This document shows positions 47,210 to 59,382 of a stretch of 64,000 nucleotides of DNA, in pieces. The notes beneath the pieces were generated by a model. That model saw only the letters and a program-made list of their open reading frames with translations, searched no databases and had not been told where the DNA came from. Positions within the stretch are counted from its first letter, which is position 1. Each line of letters opens with the position of its first letter. Source of the DNA: Daucus carota subsp. sativus. Lineage: Eukaryota; Streptophyta; Magnoliopsida; Apiales; Apiaceae. The stretch covers positions 9,622,779 to 9,686,778 of the forward strand of contig NC_030383.2 of assembly GCF_001625215.2 (NCBI RefSeq). The letters run 5' to 3'. The position numbers were made by a program, and so were the translations under genes.

Positions 47210-47882
47210 TAATAAAATTAGTTTTCTGATTTATAACATAAAAAGTAGATTTAAGAAATGACCAGATATATTTTATCTTCTATACTCTTCATTTTTCTTA
47301 CTCTTTCTTTTTCATATTCCTCTTAATTATATATATTTAAACAAAATTTAAAAAATAATAAAATCTTCTAATAGATAATTAATTTCATTCATTATTTTCA
47401 TTGTTTCCGATCTCTTACTTTATAAAGAGTCAGTTGTGAAATAATGTATAAAAGTAAACGAGCTAGGTTGGAATTTCTTCCCGGGGTCTACGTGTACGAA
47501 GAAGATCCTTAATAAAACAAGTTCCTACCCTACAAGTTAATAGCAAGGTTATAAATTAAAGCAATTTCTGGATTAGTATGACTGAGCTTCCTCGCATCTC
47601 AACCGGACAGTTGATAAAAGAATGTTCTAGAAATTCAAATACAACCTACATATTTGTGTGTGTAAAATAATGGCCTCTTGTTAGTATGAAACAGTTTCAG
47701 AATATTACATAAGAGAACAAATTAGACAAATAGATAGAGACCAAGCCAACAAAATAAGCTTTCAAAGCTTGTCGCATAAGTTTCCTTGGCGCCTACGTTT
47801 CTCTTCGCTGTCTAATACAGTAACAACGAACCTCGATCTTTCTTTTTCTATCAACTTTCATTTTTTTTCTTTCATTTCATTC

Positions 47883-47889
47883 TATAAAT
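47883..47889 (+). promoter_or_regulatory. Probable TATA box of the NAC gene
   Basis: TATAAAT, 148 bp upstream of the ATG at 48031, followed by a pyrimidine-rich leader with CACACAC repeats, typical of a plant 5' UTR. Confidence 0.5.
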
Positions 47890-48030
47890 CACCACTTTTT
47901 ATCCCCCTTTCTGTTCTTCTTTCTAATCTCATCATTTCTTCCTTTACACAAACTACCTACTTGAGCTCCTCACTTCTCCTTTTCTACACCAACACACACA
48001 GTCACACACACATATAGTAAATCTCTTAAA

Positions 48031-50281
48031 ATGGAAGGTGCTTTTGTAAATCAAGGAGACAGCTATGGTATTAGTGCTAATCAGGCTGTTGATCAGCTGG
48101 ATTTGCCTCCTGGGTTCAGATTTAATCCCACAAATGAGGAGCTTATTACTCACTATCTACTTCCCAAAGTCCTCGACTCCAACTTCACTGCAGCTGCCAT
48201 CGGGGAAGCCAATCTCAATCGATGCGAGCCATGGGACTTGCCAAGTAAGGAATTCAGCTTTTTCATGAGTTTGTGTATATGCTTCTTTTTATTTTATGCA
48301 GAAGAATATTTTATTATCTGTGTATTAAATTTTATTGATTTGTATATATGTGGAAAGTCGAAAGAATAAGATCTCGTTTTGAAAGTATAAGATCTAAAGT
48401 ATGCTTTAAATCTTTTGTTTTGTCAGATTTTAGATGCCTTTGTTTGTTTGATAGTCCTCTTTAGATTGTTCCTGCCAGGTTATTGGTTCTCCTAAAACCT
48501 CGAAGGTGTTGAGAGGACCCGAGCTTTAGTATGACTTAGTTGGATCTAATTATGGTGTTAAACATTTCCCTTAGAGGGATTGCACCAAGCTAGCAAGGCA
48601 TGAGAACTGATCGGTGTGATTAATTATTAATGATTACTTGTATATGTGTATTTGTGCAGAGGAAGCTAAGATGGGAGAAGAAGAGTGGTACTTATTCTGC
48701 CAGAGGGACAGGAAGTACCCGACTGGGATGAGAACCAACAGGGCGACGGAATCAGGTTATTGGAAAGCCACCGGAAAGGACAAGGAGATTTACAGCAAGA
48801 CCGGGAACAGCAGGAAGCAACTGGTTGGAATGAAGAAGACGCTTGTTTTCTACAAAGGAAGAGCTCCCAAAGGAGAAAAGATGGATTGGGTTATGCATGA
48901 ATTTAGACTTGAAGGCAACTACAGCTTCCCTGCCAAGGCAAAGGTAAATTCGTCTTCATACGATTAAGTTCTTACAATCTTGAAAATTCTCTTTATGCTA
49001 GTTGTTGAGTTTTGATACCAAATTATGATTATAATTAGAAATTATTTGATTAATACAAATGCTGCAATACACCTGATTTGGAGGTTGTTTGCCTGGACTT
49101 AAAGTCAGGGCTTCAAGCCATTTTCGTCTTTAAGCTAAAAAAAATGTCTGTTTGTGTAATAAGTCAAAAAGTCAGGTTAAAATTAGAAATAAGTCGGAAA
49201 CTAACTTAAAGCCACAAGTTAGTTTGAGGTACCTTCTCAGTGACTTAAATTTTTTAACTTTCTTTTGATAAAAATTATTCATAAGACATAAGTTACCCAT
49301 AAATCATTTTTATTATTATATTTTTAATAACACATAAGTTATTAATAAGTCAAAATTACCCAAATAGTCATTTTAAGCTCCCAGTTTATCACATAAGTCA
49401 CATTAAATCACAAGTCATAAACTCAGCGAAACGGGCTCTAAGTCTGTGACGTAAGTACAACCACTCGACTTACTCTCAGACATATATGCACACAATACTT
49501 AAGACTAACCACCAAGAGAATTTACTGAATGTGCACTTTTGTCGTTTAATCTTTTGATATACTTGTACTACATGTATTGCAGGATGAATGGGTTGTATGT
49601 AGGATTATCCACAAGAACACTACAACAATCACGAAGCCAGGTTCAATGCTAGACCTTACAAGGATGGACTCTTTCATTGAAGGTCTGTTGGATTCTCCTT
49701 TGTTGCCACCTCTTATAAAATCTCAAATTCCAGAAAACAACGAAAAAACACATGCTTCAAACTCCACCAAGATCATTATAAATACCTCTTCTAGAATACC
49801 AGATTCTGGAGGAACAGCTCCACCAAATTATCCGATAACAACCGGATCTTTAGATGCAAACGATATCAACTACCACCCAAACCTAATGCTACCAAAAAAT
49901 CACAATGCCACAAGTTTCAGCCCCACTACTAATTACAAAATGCCCAACTCCATCAGCTACTCACAAAATCCTTACCATACTTCTTTAACCACTTCTTATA
50001 ATTTGTTGCACCAACAAAACTTGGGCCAATTCACTCCACGCGTTCCTGGATCCTACAATCCTCAGCAAGTTACTGATCAAGCTCTTCAGAGGCACTGCAA
50101 GGTGGAGCAGTTGTCGTCGAATCAATCAATGGTCAGTCGGTCTCAAGATACCGGGCTCAGCACTGACGTCACTGCTGAGATATCGTCAGCAAAGCAAGAG
50201 AATAATAGCAATGATGTTGGAAGTTTCCATGACATTGAGGACGGTCCACTTTCAGATTTGGAATCTTTTTGGAGTTATTAA
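48031..50281 (+). CDS. NAC domain transcription factor (NAM/CUC-like group)
   Basis: Three exons, 48031-48244, 48660-48943 and 49583-50281, all GT-AG, give 398 residues. The NAC DNA-binding domain spans about residues 24-175 with all five blocks: [19 protein letters not shown], the [16 protein letters not shown] block, [28 protein letters not shown]...[14 protein letters not shown] and [10 protein letters not shown], ending [12 protein letters not shown] variant from the usual family sequence is FNPTNEE where FHPTDEE is typical. The C-terminal half is rich in Asn, Ser and Pro, as in activation regions, and ends SDLESFWSY. The [10 protein letters not shown] piece and this ending recall the ANAC100/ANAC059 group. 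I found no miR164 target site by eye. Intron 2 contains a MITE. It acts in the nucleus; the biological role is not deducible. Confidence 0.93.
49081..49438. mobile_element. MITE in NAC intron 2
   Basis: The ends GAGGTTGTTTGCCTGG and CAGCGAAACGGGCTC are imperfect inverted copies of a GAGCCCGTTTGGCTG-type terminus. The inside holds inverted AAGTCAnnTTAAA-like strings. A clear target duplication is not seen. The splice sites of the intron are untouched. Confidence 0.5.
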
Positions 50282-50837
50282 AGAATTAAAAAATAGGAAG
50301 TTACCACAGAAGCTATACGTATTGGTAGCATCGAATTCTGCATAATTTTTTCTACAGGATGACTAGTTCAATAGTACAGAAGGTTCATGGCAATTTCATA
50401 GGATGTTTTTTAAGTAATTTGACTGATTTGTTTGTAGCTAGTAGCTAGATATAGCTTAAATTTAAGCTTGAGCTGCTACATTTCTGATAATACCTGAGTA
50501 TAATAATGGCATGATACATTTGTAGACAGTTATACTTTTCACATGATTATGTTGAATATTTTGGCAAGCCTCTATGCTCTGAGTTTATGGGTGCTGCTGA
50601 AGATGGTGCTGCAGAAGGTGGCCATGGAGATCTTAGGGCCTAAGATTCTTTTCTGTTGTCATGTACGTTTAGGTCCTTTCAGTTGTTTTGCTTGTAGCCC
50701 TTCAGTTAAGCTTCTTTGTTTGAGTTGGGCTCGTTTGTTGTGAGTTGTGACAGCCCTGTGGACTTTTCGTAATAAGGATTGGGAGTGAGCATTTGTTGTA
50801 CTTTGAGCGAGTAAATTTAGTTACCAAAACAAAACTA

Positions 50838-51071
50838 CTTCCGTGCTTTTTAGTTGTCATATTTCTATTTTTGTTGGTTATTTTTGATCAAAAATTATAA
50901 ATCACTCTTTCATTATTTTAAAAAACTGAAAATTACATCTTAAAATAGATTAAAATTTATTTCCAGTAACATATTTTTTTAATTGATAAAATATTAATAA
51001 ATTTGAATTAAAATTTAGTCAATTTGGCCGGCACAAAACCAGAGGTAACAACTAAAAAAGGATGGAGGAAG
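50838..51071. mobile_element. Stowaway-like MITE
   Basis: TA flanks lie at 50836-50837 and 51072-51073. The ends CTTCCGTGCTTTTTAGTTGT and ACAACTAAAAAAGGATGGAGG are inverted copies with a few mismatches. 234 bp, non-coding. Confidence 0.75.
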
Positions 51072-51862
51072 TATCAAGTAAATTAAACGAAACTATCAAT
51101 CAAGTAATTTATAACGGAGACAAAAATTATTGTATTTAACCCCCACAATTTTCTATATTTTTTAAAATTACATATTTATTTTCGAGTCAACGTTGTGACG
51201 TGTAAAATGTAACTATTTCATTATATAAATATATCCGAAACTAAAAAAAAATAATTTTCTATTTTTGATGATTTTCTTCCAAAAATTTTAGAAAGAAAAA
51301 TATATGAGAGGCGCATTCAGAGCATATCTGAAACTTAAAAAATGTAGTTTTTTTATTTTCAATAATCTATAATGATTTCCATGCATAGTCCCGTAAAATG
51401 AAGATAAATTATTTAAATAAAATTTCAACTATACCTGTTATAGACTTATAGTACATATAAAATAAATAACTAATTAGGTTTAGAAAAAAATTGATTTTTC
51501 TAATTTGATTTAAAATATTTATATCTTTTTTTTGAAATTTTAGATTGAGTGGTCGCGGACCAATTCTTATTTAAGTTGACATACCTTTTTATTTTTAAGC
51601 AGAGCATATACTTATTTTATTCTAATTTACATTTATTTGTATATTATAATTTAAACTGGTCATTTGAGCATATTTATATTCTTACATAAATAATTGTGAA
51701 AATTTATTTTTCAAGTTAAATAAATTTATATAAATCCCAACACATTTGATATCTTATTTACTTGAATTCAATCTTAAAGATTATATGATAAATATATATA
51801 TACTAATAAATATAATTCTAGTTTAATACAAATACATCTTAACAAAATTATGATAGAATATA

Positions 51863-52083
51863 CTCCCTTCTCATTTTAACTGATGTTTGACTTTCTAGCA
51901 CGTATATTGAGATGTAAAAAAACAATATCTACACTTAATAAAATAATTCAATTCTTATATCAAATAAAAGTTTAAGTTCTAAACTTTTATTTGATATAAA
52001 TTTTATAAAAAATTATTATGTTTAGATGTGATTTTTTTAACATCGTAAAAAAGTCAAAAGCAGTTAAAATTGGACGGAGGGAG
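51863..52083. mobile_element. Stowaway MITE
   Basis: TA flanks lie at 51861-51862 and 52084-52085. The ends CTCCCTTCTCATTTTAACTG and CAGTTAAAATTGGACGGAGG are close inverted copies. 221 bp, non-coding. Confidence 0.85.
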
Positions 52084-52157
52084 TATTATATTATTTAAAT
52101 TAAAATTTTGAAATAAGACATATTAAAAATTACCCGAGCTAAGTTACGCATGAAGTA

Positions 52158-52532
52158 ATTGGGACCAGTGTTACAGAAATCGGGAATCGGACCTAATCGG
52201 TTGAGCTACCGATTCAAGGATTAATCGGAAATCGGGGATTAATCGGAATTAAAATTGGGTTTATTTTAATTTTAAAATATTATTTAATATTTAGTTATTA
52301 TTATATTAGCTATTTAGTAACTAATATATTTACTATATTTATAAACTCTATAATTATTCATATTTAAAGTAATATAGTATTTTAATTTTAATAATTTATC
52401 ACATATACTTCGATTATGAAATATATATAAGGATTAATCGGATTTCAAAAATCGGATCGGTGACCGACCTTGCAGGGGATTAATCGGGGATTTATCGGTT
52501 AAATCGGGGATTTTTAGAACACTGATTGGGAC
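52158..52532. mobile_element. Non-autonomous hAT element with ATCGG arrays
   Basis: Element 52166-52524 (359 bp) with a perfect 8-bp duplication ATTGGGAC (52158-52165 and 52525-52532). The ends CAGTGTTACAGAAATC and GATTTTTAGAACACTG are imperfect inverted copies. ATCGG/AATCGGG motifs are repeated near both ends, and the centre is AT-rich. CAGTGTT-type termini are known in the hAT superfamily. Confidence 0.85.
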
Positions 52533-52836
52533 ACAAAACTACAGAGAGGAAATGATTGAAGTTTGTAAATAAAAGTCGACTGATTATGTGTGGATGAAAT
52601 TGAAAATAGAAGTCGACAAGTGATTTGTGGATAAATATACAGTTATGCAACTGTCCTACATTGTTGTAACCATACATGAGGTGGCATTCTAGACTCTTCT
52701 TTCTTCTTTTATCGTTTCCAACTTGTCTCCATCTTTTTCATTCATTTCTGTGATCACAAGTTTCAATCCCCCTATAAAATTTTAGAGGTCATAACAAAGG
52801 AAACCTCTGTGTATCTTGTATATTATTTTCAAGAAA

Positions 52837-54365
52837 ATGGCTGATATTTTGAGTAAAACCAATGTTTTCTCTAGCAATTTTCACCACCAAAATCATAAAA
52901 TACGTACATGGGACTCTGTTTCTGGTGAAAACAAATCTGCCCATGTTTCTTTTAAACCTTTTAATGTTAGATCATCATCTCGTTCTTCTTTTTCGAATTT
53001 TTCGGTTCGTAAAGTTGTCGCTGGGAGACCAAATGCTCTGAAAGCTGCAGCTGGTGCCTGTAATTCTAAGGTTTGTTTTGTATACTTTTATAGCATTTGT
53101 AGATGATATGTGTGATGTATGTTTGTGTTTCTCCTAATCACAATTTGATGATCTTTATGCATGAAAGTGTGCGAGAAATTAAAAATTACTTTTCACTTAT
53201 AAATAACTTCCTACTAATAATCAATAAACACTTCTTTTAGGTTAAGCCAAACGGTCTCATGAAGTAATTTTTGTTAGTGCATTGATCGGGATTAGTTTGT
53301 TATGTAGATGAGCATTGGACTGAAAAAAGCTCCAGGTTGGTGGGAGAAAGGGCTCAAAACAAATATGAAAGAGGTTGAGGGCCCAAATGACCTCGTAGAG
53401 TCTTTGTTGAACGCGGGAGATCAGTTGGTTGTTGTTGCTTTCTTCTCCCCTGGTTGTGGAGGCTGCAGAGCACTTCATCCCAAGGTTTCTTGCAATCCTC
53501 TACATCTGTTTATTTGTTTAGTTGTTTGATCTGTTACATTGAAGGAGTTAATTAAGGTGACTCGTAATTATGTGGCTAGAGTGGGAAAAAATTGAGCAAA
53601 ATTGTTTGTGTGTTTGCAGATATGTCAGTTGGCAGAGATGAATCCGGATGTACAGTTTCTGCAAGTAAATTATGAAGAGCACAAATCCATGTGTTATTCA
53701 CTAAATGTCCATGTTCTCCCTTTCTTTCGCTTCTACAGAGGGGCTCATGGTCGTCTTTGCAGCTTTAGCTGTACCAATGCCACGGTTAGTTGCAGTTTCC
53801 ACTTCGAATTATTGTTAATCATTAGTTTTCAATCATGATTAGTTACTAAATATATGGCTTATATCTCAGTCTCTTGATCTTAGTTTGTTTTGAGTTCAAT
53901 TAAGTTTCAGATCTTGTGAGTTAAAAATATGTAACTGGTTCTTGATCCCTACATCTCGAATTGTAACCTTTAGCTTATGTCAACTTGTTATTCTTGGTAG
54001 TTTGTTTGATATATCAAGGCTAAGTTGTGCTCATGCAAATCATTATAATATCGCAGATCAAGAAATTCAAGGACGCATTAGCAAAGCACAGTCCAGACAG
54101 ATGCAGCCTAGGTCCAACGAAAGGTCTAGAGGAGAAAGAGCTGGCTGCACTTGCTGCAAACAAAGATCTCTCGTTCACATATAAACAAAAAACGGAGCAA
54201 CCGATGGATGTTCCTGGTCAAGAGAAGATATTAACAGCATCAGCATCAGTATCTAATATAAATTCCTATCCCCCTCTTCCTCTTCCCCGTCCTCTGCAAT
54301 CAAATACAACATCCAACGCCATCAAAGACACGGACAATAACACATTGATCACGTCGGGAAGATGA
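52837..54365 (+). CDS. ACHT-type chloroplast thioredoxin (thioredoxin-like 1)
   Basis: Four exons, 52837-53070, 53308-53484, 53620-53784 and 54057-54365, all GT-AG and in phase 0, give 294 residues. The first about 75 residues are Ser/Asn/Lys-rich with few acidic residues, as in a plastid transit peptide. The thioredoxin fold follows, with the atypical active site CGGC (Cys128-Cys131) in FFSPGCGGCRALHPK, and VLPFFRFYRG, which contains the cis-Pro. These are hallmarks of the atypical Cys/His-rich thioredoxins; the FSCTNATIKKFKDAL and RCSLGPTKGLEEKEL blocks match the ACHT4 (Lilium) type as I recall it. These proteins oxidise or regulate plastid enzymes such as 2-Cys peroxiredoxin partners and starch synthesis. 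The C-terminal tail is a variable Pro/Ser-rich stretch. Intron 1 contains a MITE fragment. The ATG at 52837 is the first in frame. Confidence 0.93.
53180..53259. repeat. MITE fragment in thioredoxin intron 1
   Basis: The string CACTTCTTTTAGGTTAAGCC followed by AAACGGTCTC closely matches the right end of the element at 44983-45198. No left end was found, so this is a truncated copy. Confidence 0.45.
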
Positions 54366-55042
54366 TAAAGAAAATTTTCATTCAATCCACCTCTATCCGT
54401 GTACAGTAAATATTTTGGTTCGAGTTGTGTTCGTGTAAATTGTGTGGTAGACTCAACTCAGAACAACATTAGACAATGTCTAAAGTGAGTTGCAGGCTTC
54501 GAGATCTCTTTGCTTTTATCTAACCTGATCCAGGCCAGCAAACATGAGGGTTGAAAAGTGGATCACGGGCGCCCATATTTGAGGCAATTAATATCTTCGT
54601 GTCTATATTATATTGTGGGAATATTGGAGGTCACGGAGTGGGGAACTTGAGACCTCCGTCAAATCTGATCTCCTATACCATGTTGAGAACCGGTTCATCT
54701 AAGATTGAGGAAGCCCCACATATAGTGAGAATCATTTCTTTAGTAGTGTATTGGTCTCCTGCAGAAGGACAGATATCCTTTCACTTGTAATAAATTAAAT
54801 ATTTCTCTATTTAGCAGAAGTAAATATAATATTTCCCTAAGATTTGCACTATAAATGCTTTTCTTTTCTTTATAAATCAACTATGGAATGCTTTTAGTTA
54901 GAGCTGATTTTAATAGAACAAGTACAGTTTGTCTTCTTACACCGGGACTACATTGTTACACTAGTTTCCTTGACAAACGTTGTATGTTCAAATACTAGCT
55001 TCCCTGGTGACAAAACCTCCAATATATCTCCCTCGAGACTTA

Positions 55043-55367
55043 GGTTGTGTTCACTTGGAGTGAATGGAATGGAGGGAGAATGAAATGAATTTTGTACTCT
55101 AAAATGATGTTGATCAAAGAAAATGTGTATAATTTTCATTCTTTCAATCATTCCAACCTTACTATTTTAACTATAACTCTAACCCACATGTTTTGGAAGG
55201 AATGCTCATTCCATTTCAACATCATGTTTCTTCACAATCTAACAAAAAAATTAACTACATTCATATTTTGTCACCATTATCTCATACTTTCTTCTTTCTT
55301 CTTAAAACTTCTATATAATTTTTCATTCCATTCTCCCCTCATTTCATTCCATGAAGTGAACACAGTC
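55043..55367. mobile_element. PIF/Harbinger-like MITE
   Basis: TTA on both sides (55040-55042 and 55368-55370) and good inverted ends GGTTGTGTTCACTT and AAGTGAACACAGTC. Inside both ends are GAATGGAATGGAGGGAGAAT-type strings in opposite orientation. 325 bp, non-coding. Confidence 0.75.
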
Positions 55368-57076
55368 TTATAATCTGGTGGAACAAAGTGATTTTACCAT
55401 AAATATATGTTGAACTTGGTGTTTGGACCACAAAAGAAGCCTCTTGGATCACAAAAAAGAAAAGAGGCATTTGGATAACATAATTAAGTGTCTGTCCAGG
55501 AGCGAATGAAATCGTATGGGTCAAGAAGAGATAGGTGTCATTTTGCTGTTGGTGGGGACGGTGCCCCCATTTGCTCAGTATAACGTGGCCTCTTTTGCTT
55601 TACACAACAACAGAAAAAGATATGGCCTGTTTTGTGGGAACGATCTTTTACCAACACAAATTTCATTCTTTCTACTGCCATGGAGTCGTGAAGTGGATTT
55701 TATAAATATTAGATCGATCACTGTTAAAATTGAAACTGCTTGAGATCTCACATTGTTATCAAGTTAATTGATAGCAAGCTGAGTTGCTTATGGAAAATCT
55801 TACAAATTTTGATACATAAACTGAAAAGCAGAAAAGAAGATCAAGAAAAAGTTTTTCTTATCGTATGTTAAAATTTTATTGTCTAAACAATGATGATAGA
55901 CTTAGATAAAATGATTGCTTCAGTCTAACTTTCGCCGAGTCAGATCTCTTGAGATTCATTCTCTCTGAATAAAGAACATGGATTTCTTACTGGATTTCAT
56001 GAGTAATCACCACATTTTTTCTGTAAAAATCCATGTGCAAAAAAAGTTCTACATGGATTATGTCCTACATTTGCCTTTCGAGATTGAAAATTGAATTAGT
56101 TTTAGCCCATGAAGTTCGGACTCATGAGTTTCAGATTTCAGACAACCATGCGAGGATTCGCGTTGCTATGTGAAGTTGACAGTAAGAGCAAGGGCAAACC
56201 AACTCCAGTGACAGGCTGACAGCCTCTTATATTTTCAGGACCTAATCAAATGCTGGGCCTTACAAAAAGGTCCAATCTAAAGGCCCAGATCTCAACTTTT
56301 TGTAGACCATACTTGGTTAATTTTATAAGGCGAATTCAGTGAGGAGAGCTAAAATACAAGAAAGCGAAAGTAATGAAAGAGTACACGGTAAACTACAAAT
56401 TAAGAGAGCTGATGTGCAAATAAAAATTTTAAGTTTGAAAAATGTGTGCATAATAAATCATAAATTGTTTTCTAAATCAAAATAATTAATTTGATGCCAA
56501 AAATCAAGTGTAAACTTTGACTAGTATATTTTAATTTTATGATATTAAAAATTGATCTTTTCATTTAAATAAATAAATTATCAGATTTCTTTTTATAATC
56601 ATAATTTTAATATTTCAGATATCCAAACATAATATTTAAACTCGAACTCAACACGTTATCACGGTAAATCATAATTATCTGTCTAAATTCCCTCTAAACG
56701 GTATCAGGATCGATTTTTTCAAACCTCACCATTATAACATGACAGATGTCAGATGGAGTAAAGTGAACACCAGAATTCCAGATAATTTTAAATCAGATTA
56801 ACGGTCCAATTATAAGATATTAACAATAACACTCGCATCATTTATAAAAAAACAAACAACTTTCTCCAAACGTGGGTCCTGCACCACCAACCAGCCCAGA
56901 TCAATGAAATTATTATATTTTCAAATCAAATTCCAGTTTAGTTTTCGATATTACCTAAGAAAAAATATAGCCGTTGAGAGGGTACAGCATTGCCTCCAGA
57001 AAATCTTGTCCAATGTCCAAGTCAATCTACACACAATTTGGCAACGCTCCATATCTATCTCCTCCATATACTTGCT

Positions 57077-57086
57077 ATATATATAC
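57077..57086 (+). promoter_or_regulatory. TATA box of the glucanase gene
   Basis: TATATATATA, 194 bp upstream of the ATG at 57271. The predicted leader contains a CT repeat followed by a CA repeat (57133-57167), a common feature of plant 5' UTRs. Confidence 0.55.
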
Positions 57087-57270
57087 ATGGTAACCAAAAC
57101 ATTAATACATAAGCAACATATGTTCTTTAATCTCTCTCTCTCTCACTCTTACACACACACACACAAAAGCTTTATTCTTACCTTTTAAACCCACACTCTT
57201 GATTAATCCTCACAGTCCTAAAGATCTTATTTTTTTAATCCCCAGAAGAAAAAAAGATTGGATCTTTTTG

Positions 57271-59382
57271 ATGGGTTTGTGGGCTACTTCATTATGTGTG
57301 TTACTTTTTGTGATCTTTGAGGGTTTTAGAGTAGAGTGTCTAGGAGTGAATTGGGGTACAATGGCAACTCACAAGTTGCCACCAGAAGATGTGGTTCAGA
57401 TGTTAAAAGACAATGGGATTAACAAAGTGAAGCTGTTTGATGCAGAGCAGAGCACAATGAGTGCTCTTGCTGGATCTGGGATTGAAGTTATGGTTGCGAT
57501 TCCGAATGATCAACTTGATTCCATGACAAGTTATAAAAGAGCTGAAAAGTGGGTGCAGCACAATATTACTCGTTACACTTTCAATGGAGGTGTTAACATT
57601 AAGTAAGCATCTGTCCCCTTTTGTCTTGCACACCCCTTTTAAGTAAATTTTTTATGCTTATGAGTAAATTTATAAGTGTTATTGGGATTTTATTGATGCA
57701 AAGTTTGTTAGAGATTTTCTTGATGTATTGTTAGATATTTTTCAAATTCAATATTTGTAAGATTACTTGCCATGACTAATTGAAGACTGGCCACTATATC
57801 AACGAATTATCGATAACTAGTTTGCCCTTTTTTTATTTTCTATTACCTGTGAATCAAGTTGTGTTCTTACATCATTTGGGAGGAAAAGATAGAAATAATT
57901 TTTTCTTATGTTGAGAAATTACTCATAGATTAATGACAAGTTTGCACGAATTATTAGGTATTGTCTTTCAAGATTTCATCTGTCTTCATTACCCGAATAT
58001 TGCACAAATTTTGTACAAATTATGTCTGCTATGTGATGCAGCCTAACTGATCATCTGTATACTGGACCTTCTGGTTGCTTTCCTCTAAATTTTGCTTAAT
58101 GATGTATACTTTGACGAGATACAACTAAATTAGAAGATGTGAGTAAGTCAATTGCATCAGTGAACTTAATCAAATACAACAGTAGATTGCAACTAGTTGT
58201 ACCTATCAGATTAAAAGCAATGGAAAGATTTTGATATTGAGGGTTCTTATAATTACTTTATTCTTGTGCAGATATGTAGCAGTTGGTAATGAGCCTTTCC
58301 TGAAGTCCTACAACAACTCGTTTCTTAATATTACCTTCCCGGCACTTCAGAACATCCAAAATGCGATCAATGAAGCTGGTCATGGCGACACCATAAAAGC
58401 AACTGTTCCTTTAAACGCGGATGTCTATGGTTCACCAGAAGATAATCCTGTCCCTTCTGCCGGAAGATTTAGGCAAGATATTCTGGGACAAATGACCCAG
58501 ATTGTGCAGTTTCTAGACAAGAACAAAGCACCATTTACTGTGAATATCTATCCCTTTTTGAGTCTCTACGGCAATGACAACTTTCCCATCGACTATGCCT
58601 TTTTTGATGGAGCAACTCTTCCTATCCGTGATAACGGAATCGACTATCTAAATGTTTTCGATGCCAACTTCGATACCTTAGTTTCGTCATTGAAAGCAGC
58701 AGGTTTCGGTGACATGCCCATCATTATAGGGGAGGTTGGATGGCCCACAAATGGCGACAAAAACGCTAATGTGAGATATGCTCAGAGATTCTACAATGGG
58801 CTTCTATCAAGACTTGCAGCCAATAAAGGCACCCCACTGAGGCCAGGGTTTATTGAGGTTTATTTGTTTGGACTTATTGACGAGGATGCTAAGAGTATTG
58901 CTCCTGGCAATTTTGAGCGCCACTGGGGTATCTTTAGATATGATGGACAACCCAAGTATGAAATGGATTTTTCTGGTCAAGGGCAGAACAAATTTCTCGT
59001 ACCTGCACAGAACGTGAAGTATCTACCTCAGCAGTGGTGCGCGTTTAATCCAGATGCCAAGGATCTAAGCAAACTCGCTGAAAATGTCAATTATGCTTGC
59101 ACATTTGCAGATTGTACTGCCCTGGAGTATGGATCATCTTGTAATGGCTTGGATGCTAATGCAAATGCCTCTTATGCATTTAATGCATACTTCCAGGTCC
59201 AGAATCAAGGGGACTTGAGCTGTAATTTTCAAGGACTTGCATCGGTGACAACACAAAATATATCACAGGGTGAATGTAATTTCACCATTCAAATCATGTC
59301 TTCGTCACGATCTTCCAGCGCAGGTCCCTCACTTGTGGTTATACTTTTTCTTGCCTTTCTCACTTTAATCATGTTTTACTAG
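57271..59382 (+). CDS. GPI-anchored glucan endo-1,3-beta-glucosidase (GH17 with CBM43)
   Basis: Two exons, 57271-57602 and 58272-59382, give 480 residues. Order of parts: a signal peptide (residues 1 to about 23), the GH17 barrel beginning [15 protein letters not shown], the proton donor Glu118 in VGNEP, the nucleophile Glu265 in GEVGWPT, a linker, a CBM43/X8 module from Trp366-Cys367 with six or more Cys, and a Ser-rich stretch followed by a hydrophobic tail ([21 protein letters not shown] region), the signal for a GPI anchor. Such enzymes cut callose at the outer face of the plasma membrane and in the wall. The single intron just before the VGNEP codons is a common position in this family. 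The layout matches Arabidopsis At4g31140/At5g58090-type members as I recall them. Several N-glycosylation sites (NIT, NAS, NIS, NFT) are visible. Confidence 0.95.

Larger units (their letters stand above)
50282..52836. other. NAC 3' flank and intergenic with MITEs
   Basis: The start holds the NAC 3' UTR. A frame at 50543-50743 is not supported as a gene. The rest is AT-rich and contains two Stowaway-like elements and one hAT element listed separately. The last 100 bases are the thioredoxin-gene leader, with a TATA-like CTATAAAATT near 52772. Confidence 0.5.
54366..57270. other. Intergenic
   Basis: Holds the thioredoxin 3' flank, the Harbinger-type MITE at 55043-55367 and the promoter of the glucanase gene. 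The frames at 54551-54790 and 55516-55743 show no recognisable domain. No other gene is supported. Confidence 0.45.

Noticed and set aside
49583-50281. miR164 target site in the NAC gene
   Set aside because: Looked for a CACGTGCCCTGCTTCTCC-like string in exon 3 and found none by eye.
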